Below, in pieces: positions 18,676-27,095 of a stretch of DNA of 64,000 bases (position 1 is its first letter; each line of letters begins with the position of its first letter). The stretch spans positions 1,116,001 through 1,180,000 of the forward strand of contig NZ_CP054839.1 in assembly GCF_018141105.1 (NCBI RefSeq), given 5' to 3'. The notes beneath the pieces are model-generated. The model ran no database searches, was not told the DNA's origin, and saw only the letters and a program-made list of their open reading frames with translations. Made by a program: the position numbers and the translations under genes. Source of the stretch: Saccharopolyspora erythraea. GTDB taxonomy: Bacteria; Actinomycetota; Actinomycetes; Mycobacteriales; Pseudonocardiaceae.

Positions 18676-19815
18676 CTAGGCCGGGGAGACCGAGAGCAGC
18701 TGACCGGCCAGGCCGCGGGCCCGGGTGGACAGGCGCTTGGCGATGCCGTCGAGCACCACGGCGGCAGGCGACTCCGGCGCCTCCAGCACCAGCGGCGTGC
18801 CGCCGTCGCCGGACTCGCGCAGCCGCGGGTCCAGCGGCACCTGCCCCAGCAGCGGAACATCGGAGCCGACCGAGCGGGTCAGCGAGTCGGCGACGATCTG
18901 CCCGCCGCCCGAGCCGAAGACCTCCATCCGGGACCCGTCGGGCATCTCCATCCACGACATGTTCTCCACGACCCCTGCCAGCCGCTGGCGGGTCTGCATC
19001 GCGATCGCGCCCGCGCGCTCCGCGACCTCGGCCGCCGCCTGCTGCGGGGTGGTGACCACCAGGATCTCGGCGTTGGGGATGAGCTGCGCGGTCGAGAGCG
19101 CGACGTCACCGGTGCCGGGCGGCAGGTCCAGCAGCAGGACGTCGAGGTCGCCCCAGAACACGTCGGAGAGGAACTGCTGGAGCGCGCGGTGCAGCATCGG
19201 CCCGCGCCAGACGACCGGGGTGTTGCCCGGGGTGAACATGCCGATGGAGATGACCTTCACGCCGTGCGCCTGGGGCGGCATGATCATCTTGTCGACCTGG
19301 GTGGGCTTGCCGGAGGCGCCGAGCATGCGGGGCACCGAGTGGCCGTAGATGTCGGCGTCGACGACGCCGACCGACAGCCCGCGCCGGGCCATCGACGCGG
19401 CGAGGTTCACCGTGACGCTGGACTTGCCGACCCCGCCCTTGCCGGAGGCGACGCAGTAGACGCGGGTCATCGAGCCGGGCTCGGCGAACGGGATGCGCGG
19501 CTCGTCGGAGCTGCCGCGCAGCTTCTTGCGCAGCTCGCTGCGCTGCTCGTCGCTCATCACGTCGAGCTCCACGCGTACCGACGACACGCCCTCGACCTCG
19601 GAGACCGCCGAGTCGACCCGCTGCGTGATCGTCTCCCGCATGGGGCAGCCCTTGACCGTCAGGTAGACCTCGACCGTGACGTCGCCGACGGAGCCGATCG
19701 AGACCGACTTGACCATGCCCAGGTCCGTGATCGGTTTGTTGATCTCCGGGTCCAGGACCTTGCTCAGGGCCCGCCGGACAGCCTCCTCGGCGGGTGTGGA
19801 CTGCGTAGTGGTCAC
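18676..19815 (-). CDS. mrp: Mrp/ApbC-type iron-sulfur carrier ATPase
   Basis: A 379-residue protein: an N-terminal MIP18/DUF59 domain (residues ~5-95, including VKGCPMRETI) joined to a ParA-like P-loop ATPase with the deviant Walker A SGKGGVGKSS at residues 124-133. Family members bind and pass Fe-S clusters to apoproteins. The CxxC pair that most Mrp/ApbC proteins carry near NMS is missing here (NMSWMEMPDG), so the cluster-binding mode must differ; I believe this is usual for actinobacterial Mrp but did not check. It matches Rv1229c. GTG at 19815 is divergent from the MarR gene. Confidence 0.92.
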   Translation of the reverse strand: MTTTQSTPAEEAVRRALSKVLDPEINKPITDLGMVKSVSIGSVGDVTVEVYLTVKGCPMRETITQRVDSAVSEVEGVSSVRVELDVMSDEQRSELRKKLRGSSDEPRIPFAEPGSMTRVYCVASGKGGVGKSSVTVNLAASMARRGLSVGVVDADIYGHSVPRMLGASGKPTQVDKMIMPPQAHGVKVISIGMFTPGNTPVVWRGPMLHRALQQFLSDVFWGDLDVLLLDLPPGTGDVALSTAQLIPNAEILVVTTPQQAAAEVAERAGAIAMQTRQRLAGVVENMSWMEMPDGSRMEVFGSGGGQIVADSLTRSVGSDVPLLGQVPLDPRLRESGDGGTPLVLEAPESPAAVVLDGIAKRLSTRARGLAGQLLSVSPA

Positions 19816-19912
19816 GGTTGCCTGACACCGACCTTTCTGCGCGCGTGCGCTGCTGCCTCCATGCTACGGACCGGTAGCCCGCAGACAGTAGTGGCCGCCG
19901 GGCGAGCTGGTC

Positions 19913-19967
19913 GAACGCGTCCGCGAAGTGAACGCCGGGGGCGCTTCGCAGTCACCCGAACGCGTTC
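19913..19967. promoter_or_regulatory. repeated GAACGCGT elements in mrp/marR divergent region
   Basis: GAACGCGT occurs at 19913-19920 and again as the perfect palindrome GAACGCGTTC at 19958-19967. GCGAAG and CTTCGC between them form another inverted repeat (19923-19949). The palindrome ends just before TAACAT, the likely -10 of the MarR gene. Confidence 0.4.
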
Positions 19968-19983
19968 CGTAACATCGGCCGAC

Positions 19984-20475
19984 GTGACCGAGACGGGTCT
20001 TGATCGATTACCCACTCGAACCGAACTGCTGGCGTACCGGTCCTTCCTGCGTGCGCACGCACGGGTCACCCGCTGCCTGGAAGGCGACCTGATCGCCGAG
20101 CAGCGGCTCACCCTGGCCGCATACGACGTGCTGGAAGCGCTCACCGAGGCCCCCGAACAGCGGTTGCGGATGACCGAGCTCGCCGACTCCGTGCTGCTCT
20201 CCCGCTCCGGGGTGACCCGGCTGGTGGACCGGCTGGAGCGCCTCGGGCTGGTGCGCAGGGTGCGGGTCGACTCCGACGGGCGCGGCGTGCAGGCCGTGAT
20301 CACCGAACGCGGCGAGCACCGGCTGCGCACGGCGTCGGCGACGCACCGCAGCGGCGTCGCCCGCTACTTCCTCTCCGCCGCCGAGGGCGGGGAGCTGGCG
20401 GAGCTGACGCGCTGGTGCGAGCGCCTGGCGGACGGGGGAGTGCCCGCGCCACCGGGGCAGCGCGCGCAGGCCTGA
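19984..20475 (+). CDS. MarR-family transcriptional regulator
   Basis: A 163-residue winged-helix repressor type. The core runs from LTLAAYDVLEALTEAP through MTELADSVLLSRSGVTRLVDRLERLGLV (recognition helix) to the wing RVDSDGRGVQAVIT. Flanking helices form the dimer interface. GTG at 19984 is eight bases after TAACAT and overlapped upstream by a GAACGCGTTC palindrome, consistent with autoregulation. The Nudix gene follows after 23 bases and may be co-transcribed. Ligand unknown. Confidence 0.9.
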   Translation: MTETGLDRLPTRTELLAYRSFLRAHARVTRCLEGDLIAEQRLTLAAYDVLEALTEAPEQRLRMTELADSVLLSRSGVTRLVDRLERLGLVRRVRVDSDGRGVQAVITERGEHRLRTASATHRSGVARYFLSAAEGGELAELTRWCERLADGGVPAPPGQRAQA

Positions 20476-20498
20476 GCGGCGTGCGAAAGCATGGACCG

Positions 20499-20909
20499 GT
20501 GAGCGAGACCATTCGTGTCGTCGGGCTGGTCCACCGGGTGGACGGCCGGGTGCTGCTGGTGCGTGCCCGGTGGCACGCCGCGTTCTACCTGGCGGGCGGC
20601 AAGATCGAAGCCGGTGAGACCGAGCTCGGGGCCCTGCGCCGCGAGGTCGACGAGGAGCTCGGGGTCGGTCTGGTGGCCGGCTCGGAGCGCTTCGTCGGCC
20701 GCTACGTCACCGACGCCTACGGCCAGGGCGAGGGAGTGCAGGTCGACCTGAGCTGTTACGCCGCCGAGCTGAGCGGGCAGCCCGAACCGGCCGCCGAGAT
20801 CGCCGAGATGGCCTGGATGACGTGCGCGGAGTACCTGGCGCAGCCGGAGACCGCGCCCGCCGTCGTCGCGCTGCTGCGCGACCTGGAAGCCGAGTCCGCA
20901 CGGGCCTGA
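20499..20909 (+). CDS. Nudix hydrolase
   Basis: A 136-residue pyrophosphohydrolase. The Nudix box GGKIEAGETELGALRREVDEELG has all required residues (G-x5-E-x7-REUxEExG), binding the divalent metal. The N-terminal strand VVGLVHRVDGRVLLVRAR and the FYLAGGKI context resemble MutT-like housecleaning enzymes that hydrolyse damaged nucleotides. It begins 23 bases after the MarR gene, suggesting one transcript, although a weak -10 (AAGCAT) lies six bases before its GTG. Substrate unknown. Confidence 0.88.
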   Translation: MSETIRVVGLVHRVDGRVLLVRARWHAAFYLAGGKIEAGETELGALRREVDEELGVGLVAGSERFVGRYVTDAYGQGEGVQVDLSCYAAELSGQPEPAAEIAEMAWMTCAEYLAQPETAPAVVALLRDLEAESARA

Positions 20910-21007
20910 CGGCGCGCGAGCGCCCGGGCCGCGGAAGGGACGGCGATCACAGTGCACGCGCCGTCGTGCGTGGTAGACACGGTGCGACCCGGACCGAGGA
21001 GGATCAC

Positions 21008-21967
21008 GTGCCCGACAGCCCACGCTCCCGCCGCAGTTGCCTGGCGGTGCCCGGCTCCAGCGCGAAGATGATCGACAAGGCCCGCGGCCTGCCCGTCGAC
21101 CAGTTCTTCCTCGACCTCGAGGACGCCGTCGCCCCGCTCGCCAAGGCCGAGGCGCGGGACCGGATCGTGGGTGCGCTGAACGAGGGCGGCTGGGACGGCA
21201 AGATCCGCACGGTGCGGGTCAACGACCTCACCACCGAGTGGACCTACCAGGACGTGGTGCGAGTCGTCGAGGGCGCGGGCGCCAACCTCGACACGATCAT
21301 CCTGCCGAAGGTGAGCGTGGCCGACCACGTGCGCTGGCTCGACCTGACCCTCACCCAGATCGAGCGGGCGCTGGGCCTGCCGGTCGGCCGCATCGGCATC
21401 GAGCCGCAGATCGAGGACGCCAGGGGTCTGGTCGAGGTCGACGCGATCGCCGCCGCGTCGCCCCGGGTGGAGGCACTGGTCTACGGTCCGGCCGACTTCA
21501 TGGCCTCGATCAACATGCGCTCACTGGTCGTCGGCCAGCAGCCGCCGGGCTACGACGTCGGCGACGCCTATCACTACGTGCTGATGCGGATGCTCATGGC
21601 GGCGCGCGCGTTCGGCGTGCAGGCGATCGACGGGCCGTACCTGCAGATCAAGGACGTCGACGGGCTGCGCGAGGTCGGCGGGCGCTCGGCCGCGCTGGGC
21701 TACGACGGCAAGTGGGTGCTGCACCCGGCGCAGGTCGATGCGGTCAACGAGATCTTCTCGCCTCGCCAGGAGGACTACGACCACGCCGAGAACATCCTCG
21801 ACGCCTACGAGTGGCACACCTCCGAGGCCGGTGGCAAGCGCGGCGCGGCGATGCTCGGCGACGAGATGATCGACGAGGCCTCGCGCAAGATGGCCCTGGT
21901 GATCGCGGGCAAGGGGCGCGCGGCGGGGATGACGCGGACCGACCGCTGGACGCCGCCGGCGGGTTGA
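21008..21967 (+). CDS. HpcH/HpaI aldolase - CitE-like CoA-ester lyase
   Basis: A 319-residue TIM-barrel protein of the citrate lyase beta-subunit-like family (malyl-CoA/citramalyl-CoA lyase type). Recognisable pieces are RSCLAVPGSSAKMIDKARGL at the start, FLDLEDAVAP with the metal-binding Glu/Asp, GIEPQIEDARGLVEVDAIA and GKWVLHPAQVDAVNEIF. GTG at 21008 has GAGGAGGA upstream. The last ~12 residues (TRTDRWTPPAG) are not family sequence: they are encoded by the first unit of a degenerate repeat that continues past the stop, so the C-terminus has been reshaped locally. A role in CoA-ester carbon metabolism is likely. Confidence 0.9.
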   Translation: MPDSPRSRRSCLAVPGSSAKMIDKARGLPVDQFFLDLEDAVAPLAKAEARDRIVGALNEGGWDGKIRTVRVNDLTTEWTYQDVVRVVEGAGANLDTIILPKVSVADHVRWLDLTLTQIERALGLPVGRIGIEPQIEDARGLVEVDAIAAASPRVEALVYGPADFMASINMRSLVVGQQPPGYDVGDAYHYVLMRMLMAARAFGVQAIDGPYLQIKDVDGLREVGGRSAALGYDGKWVLHPAQVDAVNEIFSPRQEDYDHAENILDAYEWHTSEAGGKRGAAMLGDEMIDEASRKMALVIAGKGRAAGMTRTDRWTPPAG

Positions 21968-22178
21968 CGCGGATCGGCCGGTTGGAGGCCGTCGGCAGCG
22001 GGTTGACGCGGACCGATCGCTGGACGCCCCCTGGCGGGCTGATGCGGATCGATCGCTGGGCGCCGCTGGAACGCGGACCGGCTGCTGGACCCGCTGGCAG
22101 CAGGGCGATGCGGGCCGATCGCCGACCGCCGCCAACAGCGGGTTGACGTCGGCCGACCGCCGGAGGCCACCAACAGAC
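21928..22178 (+). repeat. seven degenerate ~35-bp tandem units after the lyase gene
   Basis: Units begin near 21930, 21963, 22002, 22039, 22070, 22107 and 22142, with a shared core close to TTGACGCGGACCGATCGCTG followed by GACGCC and a GC-rich tail. Spacing varies from 31 to 39 bp. The first unit codes the end of the CitE-like protein; the stop codon TGA at 21965-21967 arises inside the second unit's TTGACG. The remaining units fill most of the 323-bp gap before the patatin gene. No other gene or clear hairpin is seen in 21968-22290. Confidence 0.7.
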
Positions 22179-22290
22179 CAAGCCGCTGGGCCGGTGGGCT
22201 GACCGACCCGAGTCGATCTTCGTCCGGCGCCCGGCACGAGGTAGCTTTCCGAGGCAGCACCGATCACCGACCGAGGGGGCGGGCCTCGAC

Positions 22291-25200
22291 GTGGCCACCG
22301 GGCCTGTGCAGGAGAACGAGCAGGAACTGCGGCTGGCGCTGGCCATGCGCGGCGGTGCGAGCCTCGCGGTGTGGATCGGAGGCGCGGTCGCCGAGATCAA
22401 CCACCTGCGCTCGGCGCTGGCCGAGCCCGGTCCGGCGGAGCATCCCTGGGGCGCGCTCGCGCGGCTGGCCGGGTACGACTCGGTCGCGGTGGACGTGCTC
22501 GCCGGGGCGTCGGCGGGCGGGCTGAACGCGACCCTGCTGTCGGCGTCGATGGTCTACGGCATGCCCTTCGACCGGATGCGGCGGATGTGGGTGCGGCTGG
22601 CCGACCTGGAGGCGATGGCCCGGCCGGTGCCGAAGCTCTGGGACGCCCGCCCGCCGTCGCTGCTGGAGGGCGACGGCTACTTCCGCACCGAGCTGGCGCG
22701 CACCATGTCCGAGGGCGTCGCCGAGGGCGACGGGGCGCGCGACCTCGGCCGGCGCGCGGACCTGCTGCTCACCGCCACCCTGCTGGACCCGGTGATCGAG
22801 CGGCACTTCGACGGGCGGTCCCGGCCGCTGACCCAGGAGCGACGCACCGCGTCGTTCCGGTTCCGCCACCGCGGCGAGGCCGGGGACCCGCTTTCGGACT
22901 TCGGGAGCGGCGCGGAGTTCGACGAGACGGTCCAGCGGCTCGCGCACGCGGCGCGCACGACGTCGTCGTTCCCGTTCGCGTTCGAACCGTCCAGGGTGTA
23001 CTCGTCGACCGGCGAGGTCCCGCCCGGTGAGCCGAACATGAGCGGCCTGTTCTCCGAGCTCAACACCACCGGCTCGCCGTACCGGGTGATCGACGGCGGG
23101 GTGCTGGACAACATCCCGGTCGCCGCCGCGGTCGAGGCCATCGCCGCCGCCCCGGCCGACCGGCCCACGCAGCGCTGGCTGCTCTACCTCAACCCGGAGG
23201 GCGCGGCGTCGGACACCGAGCGCGCCGACGGGGCCGGGCTGCCGGTCGCCTCCGCCGCGATCCGGGCGCGGCTGAGCCAGGAGTCGCTGCTGAGCGACCT
23301 CGACGCGCTGGACGAGCACAACCGGGTCGTGGAGCGGACCGGCCTGCGCCGCAGGGCTCTGTTCGCCCGGCTGCGCGCCGCCGAACCCGCGGACCGGCAG
23401 GACGCGCTCGTGCGCGAGGCGGCCGAGGTCGAGACCGAGCACGCCGTGGTGCGTTGCGAACTCGACGCGCAGGCCGTGCAACGGCTGCTCGAGGAGCCCG
23501 CGGGCACCGAGGACGGCAGGCTGCTCCCGCCGGTGCCCGGCGACCCGCTGGCCGGCTGGTCCGCGCGGGCGCGCCACCTGCTCGGCAGGCGGCTGTCGCG
23601 GCGGATGGCCGCGCATGCCACGCCCAGGGTCTTCGACGACGTGCGCGGTCTGCTGTCGGGAGTGCAGGAGTGCATCGGCTGGGCGCGCGACATCGAGCGC
23701 TGGTCGGCCGAGCCCGCCGGGATCGGGCGGTGCAAGTCGGCGCTGTACCGGCTGCGGGTTTTCGCCGAGGTGCTGGAAGGCCACGCCGACCGGTACTGGC
23801 TCAACGGCGCCCGGCTGGAGCCGATCGTGGAGTCCGACGAGCTCGACGGCTGGATCGACCGCGTGATCCGGCGCCGCGAGCGGCTCCAGCACCACCTGCC
23901 CTCACCGATCCGGCCGCTGCTCGGCTCGGTGCTGGCGTCGGTGGAGGGCGGCGAGGGGTTCCAGCACGAGCTGACCGGGTTCGCCCGCGAGCTGCTGTCC
24001 ATCGTGGAGTCCTCGGGGGCCGACGCGGTGCCCGAGGACACCGGCGGGGTCGACGCGGTAGCCGAGGCGACCGCGGTGCTGCACGGCATCGCCGGCCGCC
24101 TGGCGGCCGCCGCCGGCGAGCGGGTGCACCTGGAGGAGCCCGAACAGCTCGGCTACTCGCTGCTGGAGGAAGCCGGCGCGCGGGCGCTGCGCCCGCTGGT
24201 GGTGCTCACCGCCCCGCTCGACGTCGGCCGGACCCCGGGCGCCCGCATCAACCTGCTGCGGGTGGTCAGCGACGAGCAGAGCTCGCTGCCGTTCGACGCC
24301 CTGCGCCGCGGTTCCGACCTCCCGCTGCGGATCGCCGACAAGATCCGCGGCGCGGACCTGTCGAACTTCGGCTCGTTCCTGTCGGCCAGGTGGCGGGCCA
24401 ACGACTGGATGTGGGGCCGGATGGACGCGGCGGCCAGCCTCGTCGGGCTGCTCACCGATCCGTACCGGCTCGTGCAGCGCAACGCCCACCTCGGTGCGGA
24501 GGGACTGCGCGAGGCGCTGCGCGCCATCGTCAGCGACCCGGCCCCGCAGGAGCTGGGCGACCTCGACGACGAGCGCGCCGCGCAGTGGCGGGGCTTCCTC
24601 GCCGAGCTGTGGTCCACGCACGCCGACGAGGTGCGTGGAGAGCTCGACGCCCTGTTCGCCGACCCCGACGACGAGCACGCGCTCAAGCGGACCCGCAAGC
24701 TGCTGGTCGAGCGTCTGCATTGGACGATCGTCGCGTGCGAGCTGCCGTTCGTGGCGACGGTGAAGCCGGGGGCCGACACCGAGGGCGGCCGGGAACCCGC
24801 GACCCCGCCCCCGCACGAGCTGACCGGCGAGGTGCGCCGCTACCGCGTCGGCCGGGAACGGCTGCCGGACCTCGGCGAGAAGCGGATCGCGGCGCTGGCG
24901 ACCAGGTTCGGGCTGCTGGCCTACCGGGCGGTGCGGCCCGACGGGACCGGTGTCCTGGACAGGCTGGGCCGGCTGGCGCTGACCCTGGTGAAGCCGTTGC
25001 TGCTGGCGGTGGTGCTCGCTCTCGCCGCACCGAGGCGGGTTTCGCTCGTCGCGTTCGTCGCCGCGTCGGCGGTGATGTTCACGGGGTACGGGCCGACCGT
25101 GCCGGGCATGCAGTTCCTGTCGGGCGGACAGGCGGGGAGCACCTTCCAGACGACGGTCTCGTGGTGTCCGTCCCAGGACGAGACCGCCGGCGCCGTCGCG

Positions 25201-25740
25201 TGCGCGGCGCGGGACCTCTCCGGCTGCCCGCTCGCCGACTACGGCGGGGCCCCGTGCGGGGAGGCGCTGGCGGCCGATGCGCCGAGCTGGTTCGGGCTCG
25301 CCGACTTCAGCGGGACGTCGTTCGGCGTCGGCGTGCTGTGGGCGATGCTGCTGACAATCCTGTTCGCGGTGTGGCTGGGCCGGGCGCTGATGGGGCATGC
25401 CAGCGGGCTGGCGCGGTGGCTGCCCGCGCTGTTCATCACCGCGGTGCTGCTCGGTGCCGAGGGATGGCTGTGGAGCACCGGCTTCCGGCTCACCCCGCTC
25501 GGCCTCGCGCTGGTCGCCGCCGTCCTGACCTGGCCGGCGACCCTGGCTTACCGCACCACGGCCCGGATCGCGGCGGTGGCGGTCACGGCGGTGGTGTTCG
25601 CCGCGACGCTGGCGTGGGTCGGAGACACGCCACCCGAGGGCGGCTGGATCCTGTCGGCCATCGCGCTGACCGGCTACGCGCACGTGCTCCTGCTGGCCAC
25701 GGTCGACCTGCTGCGACCGCGGCCCCGCCCGAGCGGATAG
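22291..25740 (+). CDS. large patatin-like phospholipase with C-terminal membrane domain
   Basis: A 1149-residue protein. The N-terminal patatin domain has the oxyanion loop RGGASLAVWIGG (20-31), the nucleophile elbow GASAGG with Ser74 and the catalytic Asp268 in IDGGVLDN, so the Ser-Asp dyad is intact. A long helical middle part (residues ~300-880) corresponds to the patatin-related TIGR03607/DUF3376 architecture. From about residue 895 there are four to five hydrophobic helices (e.g. LVKPLLLAVVLALAA, WAMLLTILFAVWLGRAL, LPALFITAVLL), anchoring the C-terminus in the membrane. It is likely a lipid acyl hydrolase acting on the inner leaflet. It is preceded by the repeat tract and has no operon partner. 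GTG start with GAGGGGG upstream. Confidence 0.85.
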   Translation: MATGPVQENEQELRLALAMRGGASLAVWIGGAVAEINHLRSALAEPGPAEHPWGALARLAGYDSVAVDVLAGASAGGLNATLLSASMVYGMPFDRMRRMWVRLADLEAMARPVPKLWDARPPSLLEGDGYFRTELARTMSEGVAEGDGARDLGRRADLLLTATLLDPVIERHFDGRSRPLTQERRTASFRFRHRGEAGDPLSDFGSGAEFDETVQRLAHAARTTSSFPFAFEPSRVYSSTGEVPPGEPNMSGLFSELNTTGSPYRVIDGGVLDNIPVAAAVEAIAAAPADRPTQRWLLYLNPEGAASDTERADGAGLPVASAAIRARLSQESLLSDLDALDEHNRVVERTGLRRRALFARLRAAEPADRQDALVREAAEVETEHAVVRCELDAQAVQRLLEEPAGTEDGRLLPPVPGDPLAGWSARARHLLGRRLSRRMAAHATPRVFDDVRGLLSGVQECIGWARDIERWSAEPAGIGRCKSALYRLRVFAEVLEGHADRYWLNGARLEPIVESDELDGWIDRVIRRRERLQHHLPSPIRPLLGSVLASVEGGEGFQHELTGFARELLSIVESSGADAVPEDTGGVDAVAEATAVLHGIAGRLAAAAGERVHLEEPEQLGYSLLEEAGARALRPLVVLTAPLDVGRTPGARINLLRVVSDEQSSLPFDALRRGSDLPLRIADKIRGADLSNFGSFLSARWRANDWMWGRMDAAASLVGLLTDPYRLVQRNAHLGAEGLREALRAIVSDPAPQELGDLDDERAAQWRGFLAELWSTHADEVRGELDALFADPDDEHALKRTRKLLVERLHWTIVACELPFVATVKPGADTEGGREPATPPPHELTGEVRRYRVGRERLPDLGEKRIAALATRFGLLAYRAVRPDGTGVLDRLGRLALTLVKPLLLAVVLALAAPRRVSLVAFVAASAVMFTGYGPTVPGMQFLSGGQAGSTFQTTVSWCPSQDETAGAVACAARDLSGCPLADYGGAPCGEALAADAPSWFGLADFSGTSFGVGVLWAMLLTILFAVWLGRALMGHASGLARWLPALFITAVLLGAEGWLWSTGFRLTPLGLALVAAVLTWPATLAYRTTARIAAVAVTAVVFAATLAWVGDTPPEGGWILSAIALTGYAHVLLLATVDLLRPRPRPSG

Positions 25741-26003
25741 CCCGCTCGCCGACCGGGGCCGGTAGCCGTCGTCCGTCGCGGTCCGGGCGAGTCCGGTCGG
25801 CGCAACGGGTGTGCTGCCGGCGGCCATCGGCCGTACTGTGTTGGCGGATAGATGATCTCGGCGTGGAGTAGCCTGGGAGGGGACAATCGGCAGGAATCGG
25901 ACCTGCCGCAGCCACTCGACCGGTGCCTTCCGGCGCCGGACAAACCCTGCCGCAGGCGGACGCGAGTCCGCGGCGCGGCAGCGAGCCTACGGAGGTGTCC
26001 GCG

Positions 26004-26525
26004 GTGTCCAACCCGTTTACCGGCCCCGGTCGGCAGTCGGCGGGTACACCGAGTCTGCCGACGCCGCCGAGCGGCTGGCCGATCGGCTCCTACGGCACGT
26101 ACGAGGAGGCCCAGCGTGCCGTCGACCACCTGGCCGAAAGCGACTTCCCGGTGCAGGAGGTGACCATCGTCGGCGTCGACCTGATGCTCGTCGAGCGGGT
26201 CACCGGCCGGTTGAGCTGGGGCCGGGTCCTGGGCGGGGGCGCCGCGTCGGGAGCGTGGTTCGGTCTCTTCGTCGGCCTCATCCTGGGCATGTTCACCCCG
26301 CAGGGCAGCTGGCTCGGCCCGGTGCTGGTCGGCCTGGGCACCGGTGTGGTGTTCGGGCTCGTCTTCGCCGCGGTCGGCTACGCCTCCACGCGCGGCCGCC
26401 GCGACTTCTCCTCGGCCAGCCAGCTCGTCGCGGGCCGCTACGACGTCCTCGCGCAGCCCAAGCACGCCGAGGAGGGCCGCAACCTGCTCGCCAAGCTCGC
26501 CATGCGCCCACCGTCGGCGCAGTGA
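26004..26525 (+). CDS. general-stress-protein-17M-like membrane protein (Rv1234-like)
   Basis: A 173-residue protein. The opening IGSYGTYEEAQRAVDHLAESDFPVQEVTIVG is the general-stress YflT/GSP-17M ferredoxin-like segment. Two strongly hydrophobic glycine-rich helices follow (GGGAASGAWFGLFVGLILGMF and LVGLGTGVVFGLVFAAVGY), then a return to the soluble fold (RYDVLAQPKHAEEGRNLL). The pattern resembles SLT/glycine-zipper stress proteins. It sits directly before the lpqY operon, as Rv1234 does. GTG at 26004 has GGAGG eight bases upstream. The 263 bp before it (25741-26003) hold no gene. Confidence 0.8.
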   Translation: MSNPFTGPGRQSAGTPSLPTPPSGWPIGSYGTYEEAQRAVDHLAESDFPVQEVTIVGVDLMLVERVTGRLSWGRVLGGGAASGAWFGLFVGLILGMFTPQGSWLGPVLVGLGTGVVFGLVFAAVGYASTRGRRDFSSASQLVAGRYDVLAQPKHAEEGRNLLAKLAMRPPSAQ

Positions 26526-26564
26526 TCCCGAGGCGCGGGCCGGGCGTCGGCTCCCGGCGCTGAA

Positions 26565-26594
26565 GCGACCCCGGTCCGGTGCGGCCGGGGTCGC
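26565..26594 (+). terminator. intrinsic terminator of the stress-protein gene
   Basis: GCGACCCCGG (26565-26574) and CCGGGGTCGC (26585-26594) make a perfect 10-bp stem with a 10-base loop, followed by GCTGTTT. It starts 40 bases after the stop codon. Confidence 0.75.
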
Positions 26595-27095
26595 GCTGTT
26601 TCCCGGGCTCCAGCTGACCCGCGGCCATGACTGATGTCCGACCACGCAGGCGCCCCGGGCGCACGGACATGACCGACCCGCGCCAAGTCGCAGCCGCGCC
26701 TGTCCGAACGCGCACGCGCCCGCGACCTCCGGGGCGCACACTGGAGGCACGGTCGCGCGAGTCGTCAGAGCACCTCGCCCGCCAGGGCGCCCGCCCGCCG
26801 CGCACCACGACCGTCCGCGCCGCCTCCGCGCGGCGGCGACGGAGCCAGCGTGTCCGGAGCAGTCTTCGAACCGCCGAACGGACCAGCGGCTTCGCCAGCG
26901 TCCGCGCGCCGCGGCGGCCGCCTCGACGTGGTCGTTCACGGGTTGGCAACAAGGCTTGCCTTGATCGATCTACCGACCTACGTTTCACCCACCGCACCCG
27001 GTGTGCCCAGGCGCGGTGGTGGCAGCGCAAGGAGGCGCCGGGCACCCGTGCGCCCTCCTGTGCGGTCGAAGGAGATCAGACTGGAGGGCCACGAC
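26595..27095 (+). promoter_or_regulatory. 500-bp region upstream of lpqY with candidate promoter and operator
   Basis: No gene is seen here. TTGCCT (26956-26961), 17 bases, then TACGTT (26979-26984) is a plausible vegetative promoter. The inverted repeat GGCAA (26945-26949) / TTGCC (26956-26960) overlaps the -35 box and is a candidate repressor site for sugar-dependent control. ATGTCCG and CGGACAT further upstream also form an inverted repeat. GGAGGG at 27083-27088 is the lpqY ribosome site. Confidence 0.45.

Noticed and set aside
18571-19983. A long plus-strand frame leading into the MarR gene
   Set aside because: It is antisense to mrp and only its last 163 codons resemble a protein. The MarR gene starts at GTG 19984.
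23902-25827. A 641-codon frame antisense to the patatin gene
   Set aside because: Same GC-skew artefact; no ribosome site, no domain and composition unlike real proteins here.
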